Assembly: GCA_003988855.1 (NCBI GenBank) | Contig: QYAI01000072.1 | Span: 103,383 to 167,382, forward strand | DNA from: Arachnopeziza araneosa | Taxonomy: Eukaryota > Ascomycota > Leotiomycetes > Helotiales > Arachnopezizaceae | Reading direction: 5' to 3' | Length of the DNA: 64,000 bases | Part shown: piece by piece, positions 1 to 11,247 of the stretch | How the letters are laid out: each line of letters begins with the position of its first letter | How positions within the stretch are numbered: the stretch's first letter is position 1 | Made by a program: the position numbers and the translations under genes | The notes under the pieces: generated by a model | Seen by the model: only the letters and a program-made list of their open reading frames with translations | Told to the model about the DNA's origin: nothing | Database searches by the model: none

Positions 1-600
1 AATCAATCGAAAGTCGAATCGACATTCAAACCATCATCTAGAAGAAAAAAGTAGAGGACCAGGACCAGGACCAGGACCAGCACCGAGACCGAGACCGAGA
101 TGGCCGCGAAATGCAACAAAGGTTTTTGAATGTCAACGAGAGCTGATTGACATTGAGGAGTCCAAGTGTCTAATGCAGAAGAAGCGTGATCTCTTCGACA
201 GCTCGTGCATCGGAGCATGCAATGCAGAAGGCCCCGAGCTCTTTCATGATGCAATCGAGCCATCCCGTTGGTTTCGGCAGCGTCACTCACGGGCTCGGAT
301 GTGACAAATGTACAAAAGATTTACAAGTCCGCGCAAACTGGGGAGACAGGATTATCTGTGCACAGGATGAGGTGGATCAGAACGCCCCGATGCGCGCTAG
401 AAAACTGCCCAAGGGTTCATTCTGATATCCAAGCTTTCGAGGCGTCAGTAAGTGTAAAAGGAGGAAATGGACGCTTCATTATCAGCAAGAGCTCTCTCCT
501 CGTTCCCTAAACTCCTTTTGAAACCCTGCATCTATTCACAGGATAAGTTTCTGTGAAGAATTTGGCTCATCACATACTGTACCGTCACTACATGGGCGAG
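1..600. other. Window edge, no gene identified
   Basis: I see no recognisable gene here. Short open frames exist on both strands but have no recognisable motif or splice structure. A hexanucleotide repeat lies near the left end and is listed separately. The stretch includes the upstream region of the CFEM gene that begins at 601, and no clear TATA box was found. Confidence 0.5.
56..100. repeat. Hexanucleotide microsatellite
   Basis: Four perfect copies of GGACCA (56-79) are followed, after a short break, by GAGACC copies running to about position 100. It is a simple 6-bp tandem repeat with no gene assigned to it. Confidence 0.85.
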
Positions 601-2391
601 ATGAAGCTGACTTGTTTAATCCTGCTCTCTTTGCTGTTGAAAGTGTCTTGGGCGCTAGATTTCTCGGGTGTTCCGCCTTGTGCTGTGAGGTTTCCCTCAC
701 CGAATTGAGGAAGAAACGACTTGATGTTGACCACATCTCTAGCTTGAGTGTATCGTTCCGCTGCTCATCAAACATGATTGCAACTTGACGGACACTGCTT
801 CTCTTCAGAACTGTTTATGCGTTGATACCAAGGTCGAGGCACCCGTCTCCAAATGTGTTCGTACGCAGTGTAACTTTACAGAGATTGTGGGTATGTGTGT
901 AGAATTTTGCAACGAGAAAATTAGCTAATACCAAACAGCTGCCAAAAAAAGTCAAGATGTCTTATGCGAAGGCTTCAAAATCCCTACCAGACAGCCTCAG
1001 TTGATAGCCCAATCGATCATCTTGACCATTGCCGTCATACCCTGTGTTGCATTGAGGTTTTACTCCCGCTATTCTGTTTTCCGGAAGTTCTGGTGGGACG
1101 ACTGGGTTCTCTTAGCTGCGGCGGTAAGATAAGGTAACAGCTCTCATATCTAAACTCTACTAATTTTCACCAGATATGCCTGGTCACGCTACAAGGAGTC
1201 TCGATCTGGGGTTGGTATTCCCGCGATCTACTTTTCGCTTCTACTAAGAGTCTCAGGGGCCATAATTGGGTTTGGCCTTCACATATGGAATGTAGAGCCC
1301 AGACACGGAATACCATTATATAAAGTCTGTTTCCAATCCAGCTTCCCGTAATGGAGCTAATATGTTCAGTTCCTCTGGGTCTACGAGATACTTTATGCAG
1401 TTGTTCAATGGCTCTCAAAGACTTCCATTCTCCTCCTCTACTGGCGAATCTTTCCGCAGCAATGGCTACGCCGAGCAGTCATCGCAATCATGGCTTTGGC
1501 ATTCTTACAAGGCACCATCTTTACCTTTACACTGCTCTTCCTCTGCGACCCCATAGCACTTAACTTTGACAAGAGTCTCAAAGGCAAGTGCTTGGATCTA
1601 AATGCGGTGGTGCTTGCTGGAGGTATCATCTGCTTCCTTGAAGATGTCTTTATCTGGTTCCTTCCTATTCCTTCGATCCTGATGTTGCATCTGAGAACTT
1701 CAAGAAAACTGGCGGTGCTTGGGATTATGGGGGTTGGTATTGTGTAAGTTCTTGTCACTGGTGAAGTCTACCTTCAAGCCCAACTAACTAATATATTCAT
1801 AGTGCTGTCATTGCAAGTATGATCCGCCTCAAATATATCGTTCATTTCTCTCAAAGCATAGATCAAAATTGTACCTCACCCTGCATCAATCTTTCTAACC
1901 TCAACTAACATCCTGCAGGGGACGACTATGGCATAGCAATCATGTCCTCAATCGAGCTCTCCCTGTCCATCCTCTGCATCTGTTTCCCAACCATCAAACC
2001 CCTCTTGAACCGCTGGTTCCCAAAGCACTTCGGCAGCAACGACGAAGACCCCAATCCCACCTTCTCGTTCCACCTCAGAGGTTCCACGCCCGTGCATGAC
2101 ATCGCAGAGCAGGGGAGGATACGCCGCAGCCCGCATGAACAGAGGCGATACCTGGGTGGTATCCTGACGAAGTTGAGCCTCACGGGCACGGGATGGGGCT
2201 TGAGCGAGATTGGGAAGAGCAGGAGTAGCAGGCTTGATAGCGGGGTTGATAGCGAGACGAGAAGGGGAAATTCGCCTTGGTTGGATAGCAAGAGTAGCTC
2301 AGGCGCGAAGGAAGATGTGGAATTGGGATCGCCGAGATCGACCGAGGGCGATAACGAAGTTGAGTTAAAAGATGGAGAACCTCGTCGTTGA
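601..2391 (+). CDS. CFEM domain / fungal rhodopsin-like (PTH11-type) integral membrane protein
   Basis: A predicted plasma-membrane receptor-like protein of about 478 residues in eight exons: 601-684, 743-890, 939-1123, 1174-1210, 1257-1324, 1370-1743, 1803-1870 and 1919-2391. The phases are consistent throughout. The start is followed by a signal peptide (MKLTCLILLSLLL). Exons 1-3 then encode a CFEM domain with eight cysteines, in the contexts PPCA, LEC, HDC, NCLC, KC, QC and LCEG. A fungal rhodopsin-fold region follows, with hallmarks such as WWDDW, HIW, WVYEILY and DDYGIAIMSSIEL. The C-terminal tail from about residue 340 is hydrophilic, Ser-rich and probably cytoplasmic. CFEM-PTH11 proteins are known as putative GPCR-like sensors of surfaces or nutrients; the ligand here is unknown. 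The exon 4/5 junction uses an unusual GTTGGT donor and is the least certain boundary. Confidence 0.9.
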
Positions 2392-2866
2392 TGAGTGATG
2401 ATTGATAGATATGTACTTGATGTATTACGGCCTCTAATGAAAGAAGCATGAAAGATGTTTATTCTTGAAAAGTTCTCTAGATGAGCAGATCACATTAAGG
2501 AGGTGGATAGGGATAGGGATAGGGATATATCAGGGTATCAAGTATTAAGTATATACAGTGATTGAGTTGCATCGTTTGTAAATATTAAGTTGGCAAACCG
2601 AGATCATCATCTCCACAGTTATAGAAGATGGCACTGTACCTAATTCTGTACCTCAAGAGGATATAAAAGGAGGCGGAGGTCACTGAAGACGCATCATACT
2701 TCAACAAGGTAGTCGATCGGCCGTCATATTTCCATGACTTTGGCGGTCCACTTCTGAGGCATTGCGAATTCCCGTGTCGTCCATGTTGTAGGATCGAGCT
2801 TCCAGCGACAACCTATGGGGCCGATATATCTACCTAGGTAGCTCTCCTGCGGTTCCTCTCCCGTGA
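2392..2866. other. Intergenic, convergent 3' ends
   Basis: This is the short spacer between the 3' ends of the CFEM gene and the patatin gene. It holds a small GGATAG-type 6-bp repeat near 2505-2527 and a 12-bp palindrome at 2830-2841. No gene was seen. Confidence 0.5.
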
Positions 2867-5800
2867 TCACATAGCCGGATGGTGAAACCCGCTGATGTAT
2901 TCCCAGCTCGACCAGCGCGGGAGGTACATCTGGACGACGCCGCTGGTAAAGGTGTCGCGGTCAAAGTCGAGCGCGAGCATGGTCTCCTCCCACCCGGCGT
3001 CGGGGATGAACTGGCGCGCCTTGAAGAGCGGCTCCTCATTGATGAGGTTCTTGAACTGGATCTTCGCGGCCGAGCTGAGGCGGCAGCGGATCCGGCCGTG
3101 GTGCGTGGCCGCCGTCGTCGTCGTCGTCGTCGTCGGTTCAAAGTAGAACAGCGCTGCGGTGAGGCGCCGCGCCACGCTGCATATGTGCTCGTGTGCGGAT
3201 CCGTGGATGGTGTTCATATATGGGCCGCCGCCGGGACGCATGTAGATTTCGGCTTTTGTTCGCAGAGCAGGGATGGCTTTCGTGTCATCGATCTTTGGCG
3301 GCCGGTGGTAGAGGCCGATATTCAGACGATGGAGATCTCGTTTCCGGTCAGCGTCAGGATAGGAGGCGACAAAGTTCTCCCAGATCTTGTTGCAGTCCAG
3401 CGTGTTCTGAACCGCATCGTACGCCACTGCTATCTTTCCTTTGATGCCCTTGGGAACCAGTCTTTCCACGATCTTGTGTGCCCGAGTTGCACCCTTGATC
3501 AGCCCGTTCGCATCTACTTCAACGCCGGTTCCAATCGAGACCAGAATATCCATCGGAACTTTTGGAGACTGTTCAGGAGCCTTGTCTTGTTTCGATTCTG
3601 CCCATATCAACCGCCTCTCATCCTCAAGCAGTTGCACTGGGTTGTTTCGCAGAAGAGCCGCGTCAACAAAAAACTGAGATTTTGCCTTATGAAAGTATGG
3701 AGGAAAGTACATCTGCGCTACTGAGGTACACCGAGCACTGTCACACGTTAGTTTATCAGTGGACATGTAGATTTACAAGTAGGAATTTTACGCTTCCCAA
3801 GTCTTCAATTCCGGCTCCATATCTTCTTCTCTGATCAGGCGATCGTCTGTGAGGTATCAGCTAGCCGTAATCGGGAAAGGATATTGTCATAGCATCATAC
3901 TTTTTCCTGTAGAATTCCTAGAATAGTTTGTGATGAGGCATGGCTGAGTGCTGCCTTGAATCGCTGACACAACTCCGACTTTGGCGCGATCCACGTGAGA
4001 AAATCGGTTATACCCAAAAAGTTGTCCTTGACCAAATGCTATTCGAAGCTCTGATTCGATTCTTTCATTCTTGTACTTGAAAGAGCCGAAAAGCTGAGAC
4101 AACGCGTTATACGTTGCTTGCTCGCCGTTGGAATATGCCCCATTACTAAATTGTGTGAATTTATTTATGGCTTGCTCGGTCGTCCAGTCCCTTTTGAATA
4201 GTCCTAATGCAATTATGCCACCTACAAAATTGGCAAACATTCATTGGTGGATGTTGGAATCATTATACCTGTACTTGTACCTATCACGAGGTCAAAGAGT
4301 TCTTGAATCCGGATCCCGCAGCCAACTTCCCGCTCAATCTTTTGCAGCATACATAATTCGAGTATGCCTCGAATTCCTCCACTATTATCTCTGGTCAGTG
4401 TTTATTCGAGATTTTCTGTACGGTACATACCCGTCTAAAGACAGTAATCGTACTCCAGCCTGTGGAGGCCTGACAGCCATTCTCCACGGTTTACCACCAA
4501 GGAACTGACATCCTAACGGACATGCATCGAGGCGCACCGTATTCGGAATCTGTTCTTGAGAGCCAGCACTGAATGCCACAGCGCATTTCAAGCAGATGGT
4601 ATGATTGTTCTTGCATGGCATGGCGTACACCGGAGAATCAGTCAAGCACGTGAAACAAGTCCAATTGCTCCGTATCGATGACACTCCACTTGCTTTTGCA
4701 CAACTAGCCATCGTCGTTGGATTTAGTTCTGATTTCAGTAATCTTTTGATTTGAGAGTCCAGATCAGCAAGCAACGGGCTAATCTCAAATTCGCATTGGA
4801 ACTTCCCCGAAACCAGTGTCTCATCACGGACACTAAGATTTTCTGACGAAAAGAAACGGGACGCATAGTCTTCTATCTGGGAGGCGGAACTGATGTTAGT
4901 GATGAAGTCAAGTTCTCTTCTCAATATCTCTCGGAATCTTGGGGCCTTCAGTTCTCCGGGATAGTGAAATTGATGACCTTTTTCGTGTCGTCCCCAGTAA
5001 TTGACACATCTCTGACCAGCTTCATTTGTAAACTCACATTGCCAAGATTTCTCTCGAAAACGATAAAAGGCATGTTGACATTGCGTTCTGTAATATTCGA
5101 TCCATTTTTGAGCTCCTGCTTCTGTTGGTTGTCAGTCATCATCTTTCTTGATTATCTCCAACTTGCTTACTAGGTTTTTGCTGCATGACAATTCGCGAGA
5201 TACAACAAGCAAGAAATGGTACTATTTTTTGAAGAAGATCGTATTCTCGTATATCATCTCTTGCCTTCTGCGATCGCAGTTTGATTAGCAGCGCGGTAAC
5301 GTGTTGATTGAACGTAGCTGGACGTATGACATTGTTGGCCGTCAGATAGTAAAAGTCCAAAAGACAGTCAAGATCTTTCGATAAGTAATCGAACGCAGTA
5401 TCTAGATGAGTACAGAAGCTAGCAACATTTATGTTCATCTTGTACTTGATCTTTTCCTTTTGAAGATTGCGCGACATTTGTCTAATCTCTGCATCCAGCC
5501 TTGCATACTGGACACCGACTTCAGCTACTGTCTCCGGGAGAGCAGGGTTCAGAGCCGGAACAAATATAACCCTGAATGACGAGTAGTAGCAAAGTATCAA
5601 ATCTTGTGCAGTCTTAAGCTTTCTCCCTGATCTAATCAGCCACTTTGCGCTCAGGTCTCGAAAAGTTGCCGATAATTGAAACCCCTCAAGCAAATTTTCA
5701 GTAGCGCAACCGACATTAAGCCACTGTTGCTCAGCAGCAGGAGAAGGCTTGTTCACGACAATGATTAATTCTGGCCTGATTGGCTGGTTGAGCGTCCTCT

Positions 5801-7349
5801 CATGGCCTGTGCAAGCCCACTCGAAGAGATTTTTCAGATCGTGCTGAGATGCCCTGTGTTGAAACATAGTTATATGACTACTCTTGTACAATAAATTCCA
5901 CGAGCAATGGTACTTACTTTGCGTTACTCGTAATATAACAGACAACATCAGAAAATGCATATAACAATCTGGGATACAAGTCCCCAATGATTCTCTTGCG
6001 AGATTGAGAATCGATCATTGGTTCGGTCATGCCTGAAATTTTCGACTTTTTATCAACATTTGCCCACTGGAGGCGGAGAGGTCGAGCACTTGCTCTGTGG
6101 TCAGCCAAGTCTCTCTGTATTGAACGCTGATGTCCTGACATTGCGTTAAATACGTTCTCTCTCGTTCTCATGACAGACGAAGCCGCTGATTTGAGAATTT
6201 CAACAGCACTCGCAGTAGGAATTCCCGTTCCTCGAAGACCTTCGCAATCTATTACTGGTTAGCAAGATTCTCAGTATGAATAAAACAAAGATCAAACTCT
6301 TTACCAGCATAGAACAGAGGAGAAGTCTCGCTCTCTGTTTTTGGATCAGAATACAGATGTACATCTCCACTCGTAGATCTTGCGAAATACACTGCGTTAC
6401 CCGGGACCGGGACGTCATGTGTTGTGTTTGGTACGGCATTACGAATCAATGCTCGAATGAGCGCGCTCTTCCCACAGCCTGTTTCTCCAAAGAATGAAAC
6501 AAGACTTGGAAACTGCTCGAGAGTTGTTGGATTGGCCTGAGAGCTTTGGGCAGTTTTCACCAATGAGTCCAGCCTGTTGTAGATGTATAAGTTTGGCTCA
6601 TGTTGATGATGAGGTACACCAAACCAGGTCGTCCAGATATCTTGTAAATGCAATTGTTTCTGTTGCTCTTCGCTAGTTTCGTGACGGAACAGATATTGAG
6701 TCCAGACATACTCGCTAAAATCTATTTATCTAGTATGAGTGGGCCGGTTTCTCCTAGGCATATGGTCACGTTCCTTGTCCCAGCACAGAATATGATATGC
6801 ATCACGGCATTCAGGGCAGATGGAAAGTGTGGAAGGTGCTCCATCCCTGTCATATTGGCGACAAATTCTGGGAATATCTAAGAGGTCTGCCAATTCGACA
6901 ATCGCTAGACAAGATCACCTCTTGAAAGTATAATGAAACAAGAATGGGAACATACACGTTTGCAGAGTGTATCGGCCCCGAAACCGAGATTGAGGGATAG
7001 ACCTCGTTTGAGACATTCGGCGGGAAGGTTGACTCAATTCTGGCGTCGCAAAGCCAATCTTATCTCCACGAAGTTGAGCTACAGCGCTTTTTGTAGCTTC
7101 AAGAGTCGAACTGGATCCATTTTGAGCAGCTTGATTAGAATCTTCTGCATGTGAAGCTTCTTCAAGAACTTGCTCTAATTCTTCTTCGATAGTCTTCTCG
7201 CCGTCAAGCCGTCTTTCGTCCAGGTCTGTGTTTTGGAACTGCGCCTCGAGAAGAGAATCTGCAGTACTCTCCTCTTCGTCAATCCGTCTTTCGTCCAGGT
7301 GTGGACTTTGGAACTGCGCCTCAAGAAGAGAACTAGAAGTACTTTCCAT
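2867..7349 (-). CDS. Multi-domain protein: P-loop GTPase-like + RING-like zinc motif + C-terminal patatin phospholipase
   Basis: A large protein of about 1,339 residues. On the minus strand the exons are 7349-6956, 6904-6770, 6721-6305, 6248-5918, 5853-5171, 5121-4431, 4390-4269, 4221-3901, 3846-3792 and 3737-2867, and all phases agree. In protein order it has an acidic N-terminus with two LLEAQFQ...LDERR repeats; a Cys/His segment with CPECRDAYH; a P-loop GETGCGKS with a later DCEG (DxxG-like) and VVNK (NKxD-like), which suggests a GTPase-like fold; and a Cys/His stretch with CVNYWGRHEKGHQFH. A RING-like cluster (CFTCL, CKNNHTICLKC, DACPLGC) follows. The patatin domain comes last, with LSLDG...GGIRG, the nucleophile elbow GTSTGG (catalytic Ser) and VDAALLRNNP (catalytic Asp). 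Patatins hydrolyse acyl-glycerolipids. Coupling to a GTPase and a zinc module suggests a regulated lipase; this role is inference. An in-frame TAA at 6726-6728 must be spliced out (see findings). Confidence 0.83.
3113..3135 (-). repeat. CGT trinucleotide repeat coding a Thr run
   Basis: About eight consecutive CGT triplets lie inside the last exon of the patatin gene. On the coding strand they encode a run of seven threonines between the sequences FYFEP and AATHHG. Confidence 0.9.
7190..7335 (-). repeat. Two in-frame ~70-bp tandem repeats
   Basis: The N-terminal exon of the patatin gene carries two copies of a unit of about 70 bp, each encoding LLEAQFQ...LDERR followed by acidic residues. 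The copies differ at several bases but keep the frame. Confidence 0.8.
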
Positions 7350-8190
7350 GATGGAGGTATCAATGGAACATTTCGCACTACGTCTTGCGTTTTGAAGTAA
7401 AATTCCGTGATGACGAGGTCCCCTTTAAAGCGTTTCGAGGGAACTGAGGCCGATTGTAAGGCTGCGTGGCTCAGAGACAAATAAGACTTAGGAATATATT
7501 TTTAGGGGCGCCACGTCCAAGAATCTCGAATGATGGAATGATGTGGCCAAACTAGTGCAATGATCGGCGAGCCTTGCGTGTCAATAATGTAACACAGCAG
7601 ATCGTCGTGAAGCCTTGCAATGTGAGAATACCGGACCTTGTCTCCGATCATAAGATGAATTTATGACTGTAAACCAAGGAGAGCATCATACTCGGCACTC
7701 ATTTAGACAAAAGGCTTCAAGTCTCGAGAATTTGTGGTATTTGGAGTGCGATTACAATATAGAAGATTCTTATCTGTGGTCAGGCTGTCACTAAGCCACA
7801 CGGCGCCAATGATGGTGTGCTTCAGCTGGTGTGCTTCAGCTAAACATGTGTAGCGCCACCCAACCCCGCCCAAGCCAGGATGAGGCATCTGATCCTGAAG
7901 CCTGAAGCTGAAAGTAGAGAAACACACTCTTGATTGTTTAACAGAACGCTGATATTAAACAATGCAACAATCATACAAAAGCATTATCGCGAAGCCTTTT
8001 TATGGGCAGAACAAAGGGAGAAGCTAAATTCGGTGGCTCTTTGACACTTCATACAGAGTTAAAGATATACGATATGTATTAGGAACTCAACTTCATATGT
8101 ATAACAAAGTTGCGGGTTTATTTAGTTGAGAGAAGAAGAAAGCCTTTCTGTGAACCATAGAACCTGACAACATGAAATGCGTCATCCAAA
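7350..8190. other. Intergenic region
   Basis: This lies between the start of the patatin gene and the stop of the MDR gene. It would contain the promoter of the patatin gene. A short direct duplication of GTGCTTCAGCT sits near 7815-7840. No other gene was seen. Confidence 0.5.
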
Positions 8191-9297
8191 CTAAAGCGAG
8201 ACTACTACTTTCTTCGCTGAAACTCCCTTCCTCTGAATATCCATAGCCTCGTTGACGGAACCTAAACCTTGGCCAATCACAATTGGCTCTGGCGCAGTTT
8301 TGTACTTGTTCTGAGCAAGAGCCTGTGGTAGAAAGCCTTCATACATCGATTTCCCAACCCCATTTCTAACCAACGTCGTGCCAAAAATAAACTTACTCTT
8401 CACACCCGCGAGTTTGGTTTTGACCCACCACCGCGCAGTCCAAGAAAGATAGCCCAGGATCGTTCTCGGAACAGGGAGGAACTTGGGCGGCGATGAAGGT
8501 AGAGGAAAGGACGCCATGGAGATGAATCGTGTGCCGATTTTGCATTGCGAGATGATGTCGAAACAGGAATCTGAAGAACCGGCTCCGATGGCGAAGGCTC
8601 CAGCGATGGTCTTGCCTGAGAGAGCGTTGATGATGTCCGTGGTGATAGTAGGAGAGTGGTAATCAAATGCGCGAGCAGCGCCGAGACGGGTGACAAGGGG
8701 GAAATTCTTGGGGGAGCAGGTCGTGAACACTTCGTAGCCAGAAGCAACAGCGAGTTGTATGGCGTTGGTCCCGACACTGGATGCGCCTCCCCAGACGAGT
8801 AGCGTTTGGCCTGTGGATTTTGGATAGGTGGAGGGGAGATGAAGGCCTAGTTGATCGTCTTCGAAGAGGCCGCATGCAGCACTCGATAAGCCCAGGGGAA
8901 GGACACAGGCTTCTTCGTAGGAAAGAGTGCTAGGGATTGGTGTTGTCATATGTTCGAGGAGCACGGTGTAAGTCTGGAATGAGCCCATAGAAGATTTGTT
9001 GAAATGCTCGTCCATTCCCACGGCATGGCCAAGCACTCGATCACCGGGTTTGAATCGAGTTACGGAAGATCCAACTGCTATGACTTCGCCAGAACTGTCG
9101 CTCCCCATGACGAAAGGGTATTGAATCCAGGAGAAGAGGAATGATCCCATATCTTGTTTCATCCAGTCGAGCGGGTTAATGGCCACGGCGCCGTTTTTGA
9201 TGACGATTTCGTTATCTGCTGGGGTTGGGTAGAGAGCACTCCGGACTTCAAGGGGTTGCTTGGGGTTTGTGAGGTAGGCTGCTTGATTTATCGGCAT
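8191..9297 (-). CDS. MDR-family zinc-type alcohol dehydrogenase / quinone oxidoreductase-like, CipB-like
   Basis: A single-exon, 368-residue medium-chain dehydrogenase/reductase. The N-terminal GroES-like fold includes AINPLDWMKQD, GSDSSGEVIAVGS and FKPGDRVLGH. The Rossmann-fold nucleotide site GGASSVGTNAIQLA lies near residues 165-178. The family carries out NAD(P)H-dependent reduction of C=C or carbonyl bonds. The usual catalytic zinc ligands of true alcohol dehydrogenases are not obvious, so an enoyl or quinone reductase is more likely. The sequence resembles fungal CipB-like proteins, and trans-acting enoyl reductases of polyketide clusters belong to the same superfamily. It is divergently transcribed from a Zn2Cys6 regulator starting at 9818, which may control it (inference). 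The length is normal for the family and the frame is intact. Confidence 0.92.
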   Translation of the reverse strand: MPINQAAYLTNPKQPLEVRSALYPTPADNEIVIKNGAVAINPLDWMKQDMGSFLFSWIQYPFVMGSDSSGEVIAVGSSVTRFKPGDRVLGHAVGMDEHFNKSSMGSFQTYTVLLEHMTTPIPSTLSYEEACVLPLGLSSAACGLFEDDQLGLHLPSTYPKSTGQTLLVWGGASSVGTNAIQLAVASGYEVFTTCSPKNFPLVTRLGAARAFDYHSPTITTDIINALSGKTIAGAFAIGAGSSDSCFDIISQCKIGTRFISMASFPLPSSPPKFLPVPRTILGYLSWTARWWVKTKLAGVKSKFIFGTTLVRNGVGKSMYEGFLPQALAQNKYKTAPEPIVIGQGLGSVNEAMDIQRKGVSAKKVVVSL

Positions 9298-9817
9298 TTT
9301 TTGATAGTAGATGATTCAGGAGGGAGAAATTAATTGACTGACGAAAGGAAAAAGATGCCAAGGCTTTTCGTACTTGAGAAACAGAAGACTAGAGTGCTTG
9401 CTTGAGCTCTTGCTCATGGTGGCTATGATATACTTATCATTAGGCATTTCGTATTGAAATTATAGGAGACCACATAGTTTCGCATTCGGCGCAACTATCA
9501 GAACTCGTGGATGAATGGAGATGATAAAAGTTGGCCATCGCTTCGGAACTTTACGTGAAGTTGAGAGAAATGCGACGGCGGGTTAGCTTGGGTGGTTTTA
9601 GAAACTATGGAGTAGTAATAGAATGAAAGACTCGCCATCAGGTGTGCATTTAAAAATAGCTTGTTTGTATTTTAGCCTTCCCTTACTACAAGCCACCAAA
9701 TCCCATCATCATCTCGTCATGGCATCAATAACTCCTACGCATTCATCTCTGTCCGAGTAGTACACGCATTTGTTGACTGTGGTTTGCTCCGGAGCACCGT
9801 TGAACCGATTCCTAGCA
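9298..9817. promoter_or_regulatory. Shared divergent promoter region
   Basis: A 520-bp spacer lies between the start codons of the MDR enzyme (leftward) and the Zn2Cys6 regulator (rightward). Promoter activity is inferred from position only; no specific operator was identified. Confidence 0.45.
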
Positions 9818-11247
9818 ATGGGAGTCCGAAAGATCAAAGCACACAAGAAATCTCGGCGAGGGTGCCGTAATTGCAAGCTTCGGAAAGTAAAGGTTAGAGA
9901 TTAAGCGTGTAACTCTTATTTATTTATTGACGTCTTTCTTCAGTGTGATGAGATACAACCGGAATGTCAGAAGTGTGTCTCATACGGAGTTCATTGCAAT
10001 TACGATCCCGACGTCGCAGAGCTCCAATTGTCTCTCGATAGCGACTTCAAAAATGCTGTCTCTCGATCTCAATCGCGTTCTATAAATAACTCCACACTTG
10101 AGCCTCCGCTTGTCTACATGAGTGGGGGGTCGTCCTTTCTCTTGCAGGGAAAAGAGTTGCAGTTGATGAAAAAGTATCACCAGCAGACACTCCCCACAAT
10201 GAGTACGGATATGAATCGTCATTTATATGCGAATGAAGTTATTCTCGCTGTGAGACAATTTTATTTTGTTTTATCTGTAAAGGAGCTGATAACTTGATAT
10301 AGAATCCTTTTATCATGCATGCTGCGCTGTCCATGACTCTCATGCATGACCGACATCGGTCAGGCACGGGCGCCACAATCTCACCCCCAGAACTATTCCA
10401 CTGGTGTCAATCCTCCAGACTATTCAACGAGAGGCTCTCTGGCTCGGTTCAGGCGTCAGATCGAGACCTCTTATGGGCCGGGGGCATGATCCTTGGTATT
10501 CTAGCCATATGTCACGTGGAGGCACAAAGTGCAGAAGAAGCATGGCCACTCAAGCCAGCTTCTTCGATGGATCTTAACTGGCTGCAATTAGGATTTGGGA
10601 AGAGAGAAATATGGAGACTGACAGAAACAGCAAAATTGAACTCTAGCTTTGGTCCATTGCCGGCTCCAAATATCATCACTCCACCAACACTTTCAGACCC
10701 ATCATTATTTGAATCACTCCCTCCTGAGTTCATCTCATATTACGGTCTCAACTCAACTTCGACTATTGGGAATAATGCATATCATGCTTCCGCATATGGC
10801 CTCGCTCAGACCATCAACCTTCTCGAGATGATACCTATCATCATGAATTTCGTATGTTACTAGTTGTTTCTTTACCACAGTTGTTATCACAAACAGATTC
10901 GAACCGTCTAGGTCTTCCAAATTATTACACTAGAGATATTTCTGATGCCGTTACCTATTCTTGCCAAAGAGTAAATAACTGATTCGAGTACAATTCAGGG
11001 GTCTTTCATTGCCAGTGTTCCAGAAGACTTCAAGAAACTCCTTGAGGTAAAGGACTCTCGTGCCCTTCTGTTAATGGCTTATTGGTACGCAAAAATTGCT
11101 CAGATCGATTTATGGTGGGTGCTACGGCGTTCTACTCTGGAATGCAAAGCCATCTGTCTTTATCTCGAGATGCATCACCAGCATGAGCCGAGTATTCAGC
11201 GCTTATTGGAGTTTCCAAAAATTGCGATGCGAATGGCGGAAAAATAA
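9818..11247 (+). CDS. Zn2Cys6 (C6) fungal transcription factor
   Basis: A nuclear regulator whose exon 1 (9818-9892) and exon 2 (9944-10249) form a complete binuclear cluster, C-x2-C-x6-C-x6-C-x2-C-x6-C, starting at CRNCKLRKVK. It is preceded by a basic stretch, HKKSRRG. Exon 3 starts at 10303 and ends at about 10851-10855. Exon 4 runs to 10970 and encodes LPNYYTRDISDAV. The last exon, 10999-11247, encodes LLLMAYWYAKI and CKAICLYLE, typical of the C-terminal part of short fungal-specific factors. Such proteins bind CGG-containing sites. The intron after exon 3 is ambiguous: a frame-consistent choice uses GTTACT at 10856 and an acceptor ending at 10896 (41 nt), while another would be only 29 nt. 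It is divergent from the MDR gene and close to the Diels-Alderase-like gene, so a pathway-specific role is plausible. Confidence 0.84.

Noticed and set aside
2505..2527. GGATAG repeats as an interstitial telomere
   Set aside because: The unit is GGGATA/GGATAG and only about three copies long; the fungal telomere repeat is TTAGGG, so it is treated as a simple repeat.
2879..3724. 281-codon + strand frame opposite the patatin C-terminal exon
   Set aside because: It is the reverse shadow of the patatin exon, which carries the catalytic Asp motif and joins upstream exons in phase.
4920..5142. Apparent frameshift in the patatin gene near the IPEN/ELKAPRF boundary
   Set aside because: The 64-codon frame there is a shadow. 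Using the acceptor ending at 5122 gives a continuous frame (KAGAQKWIEYYR... to FHYPGELKAPRFRE) with consistent phases.
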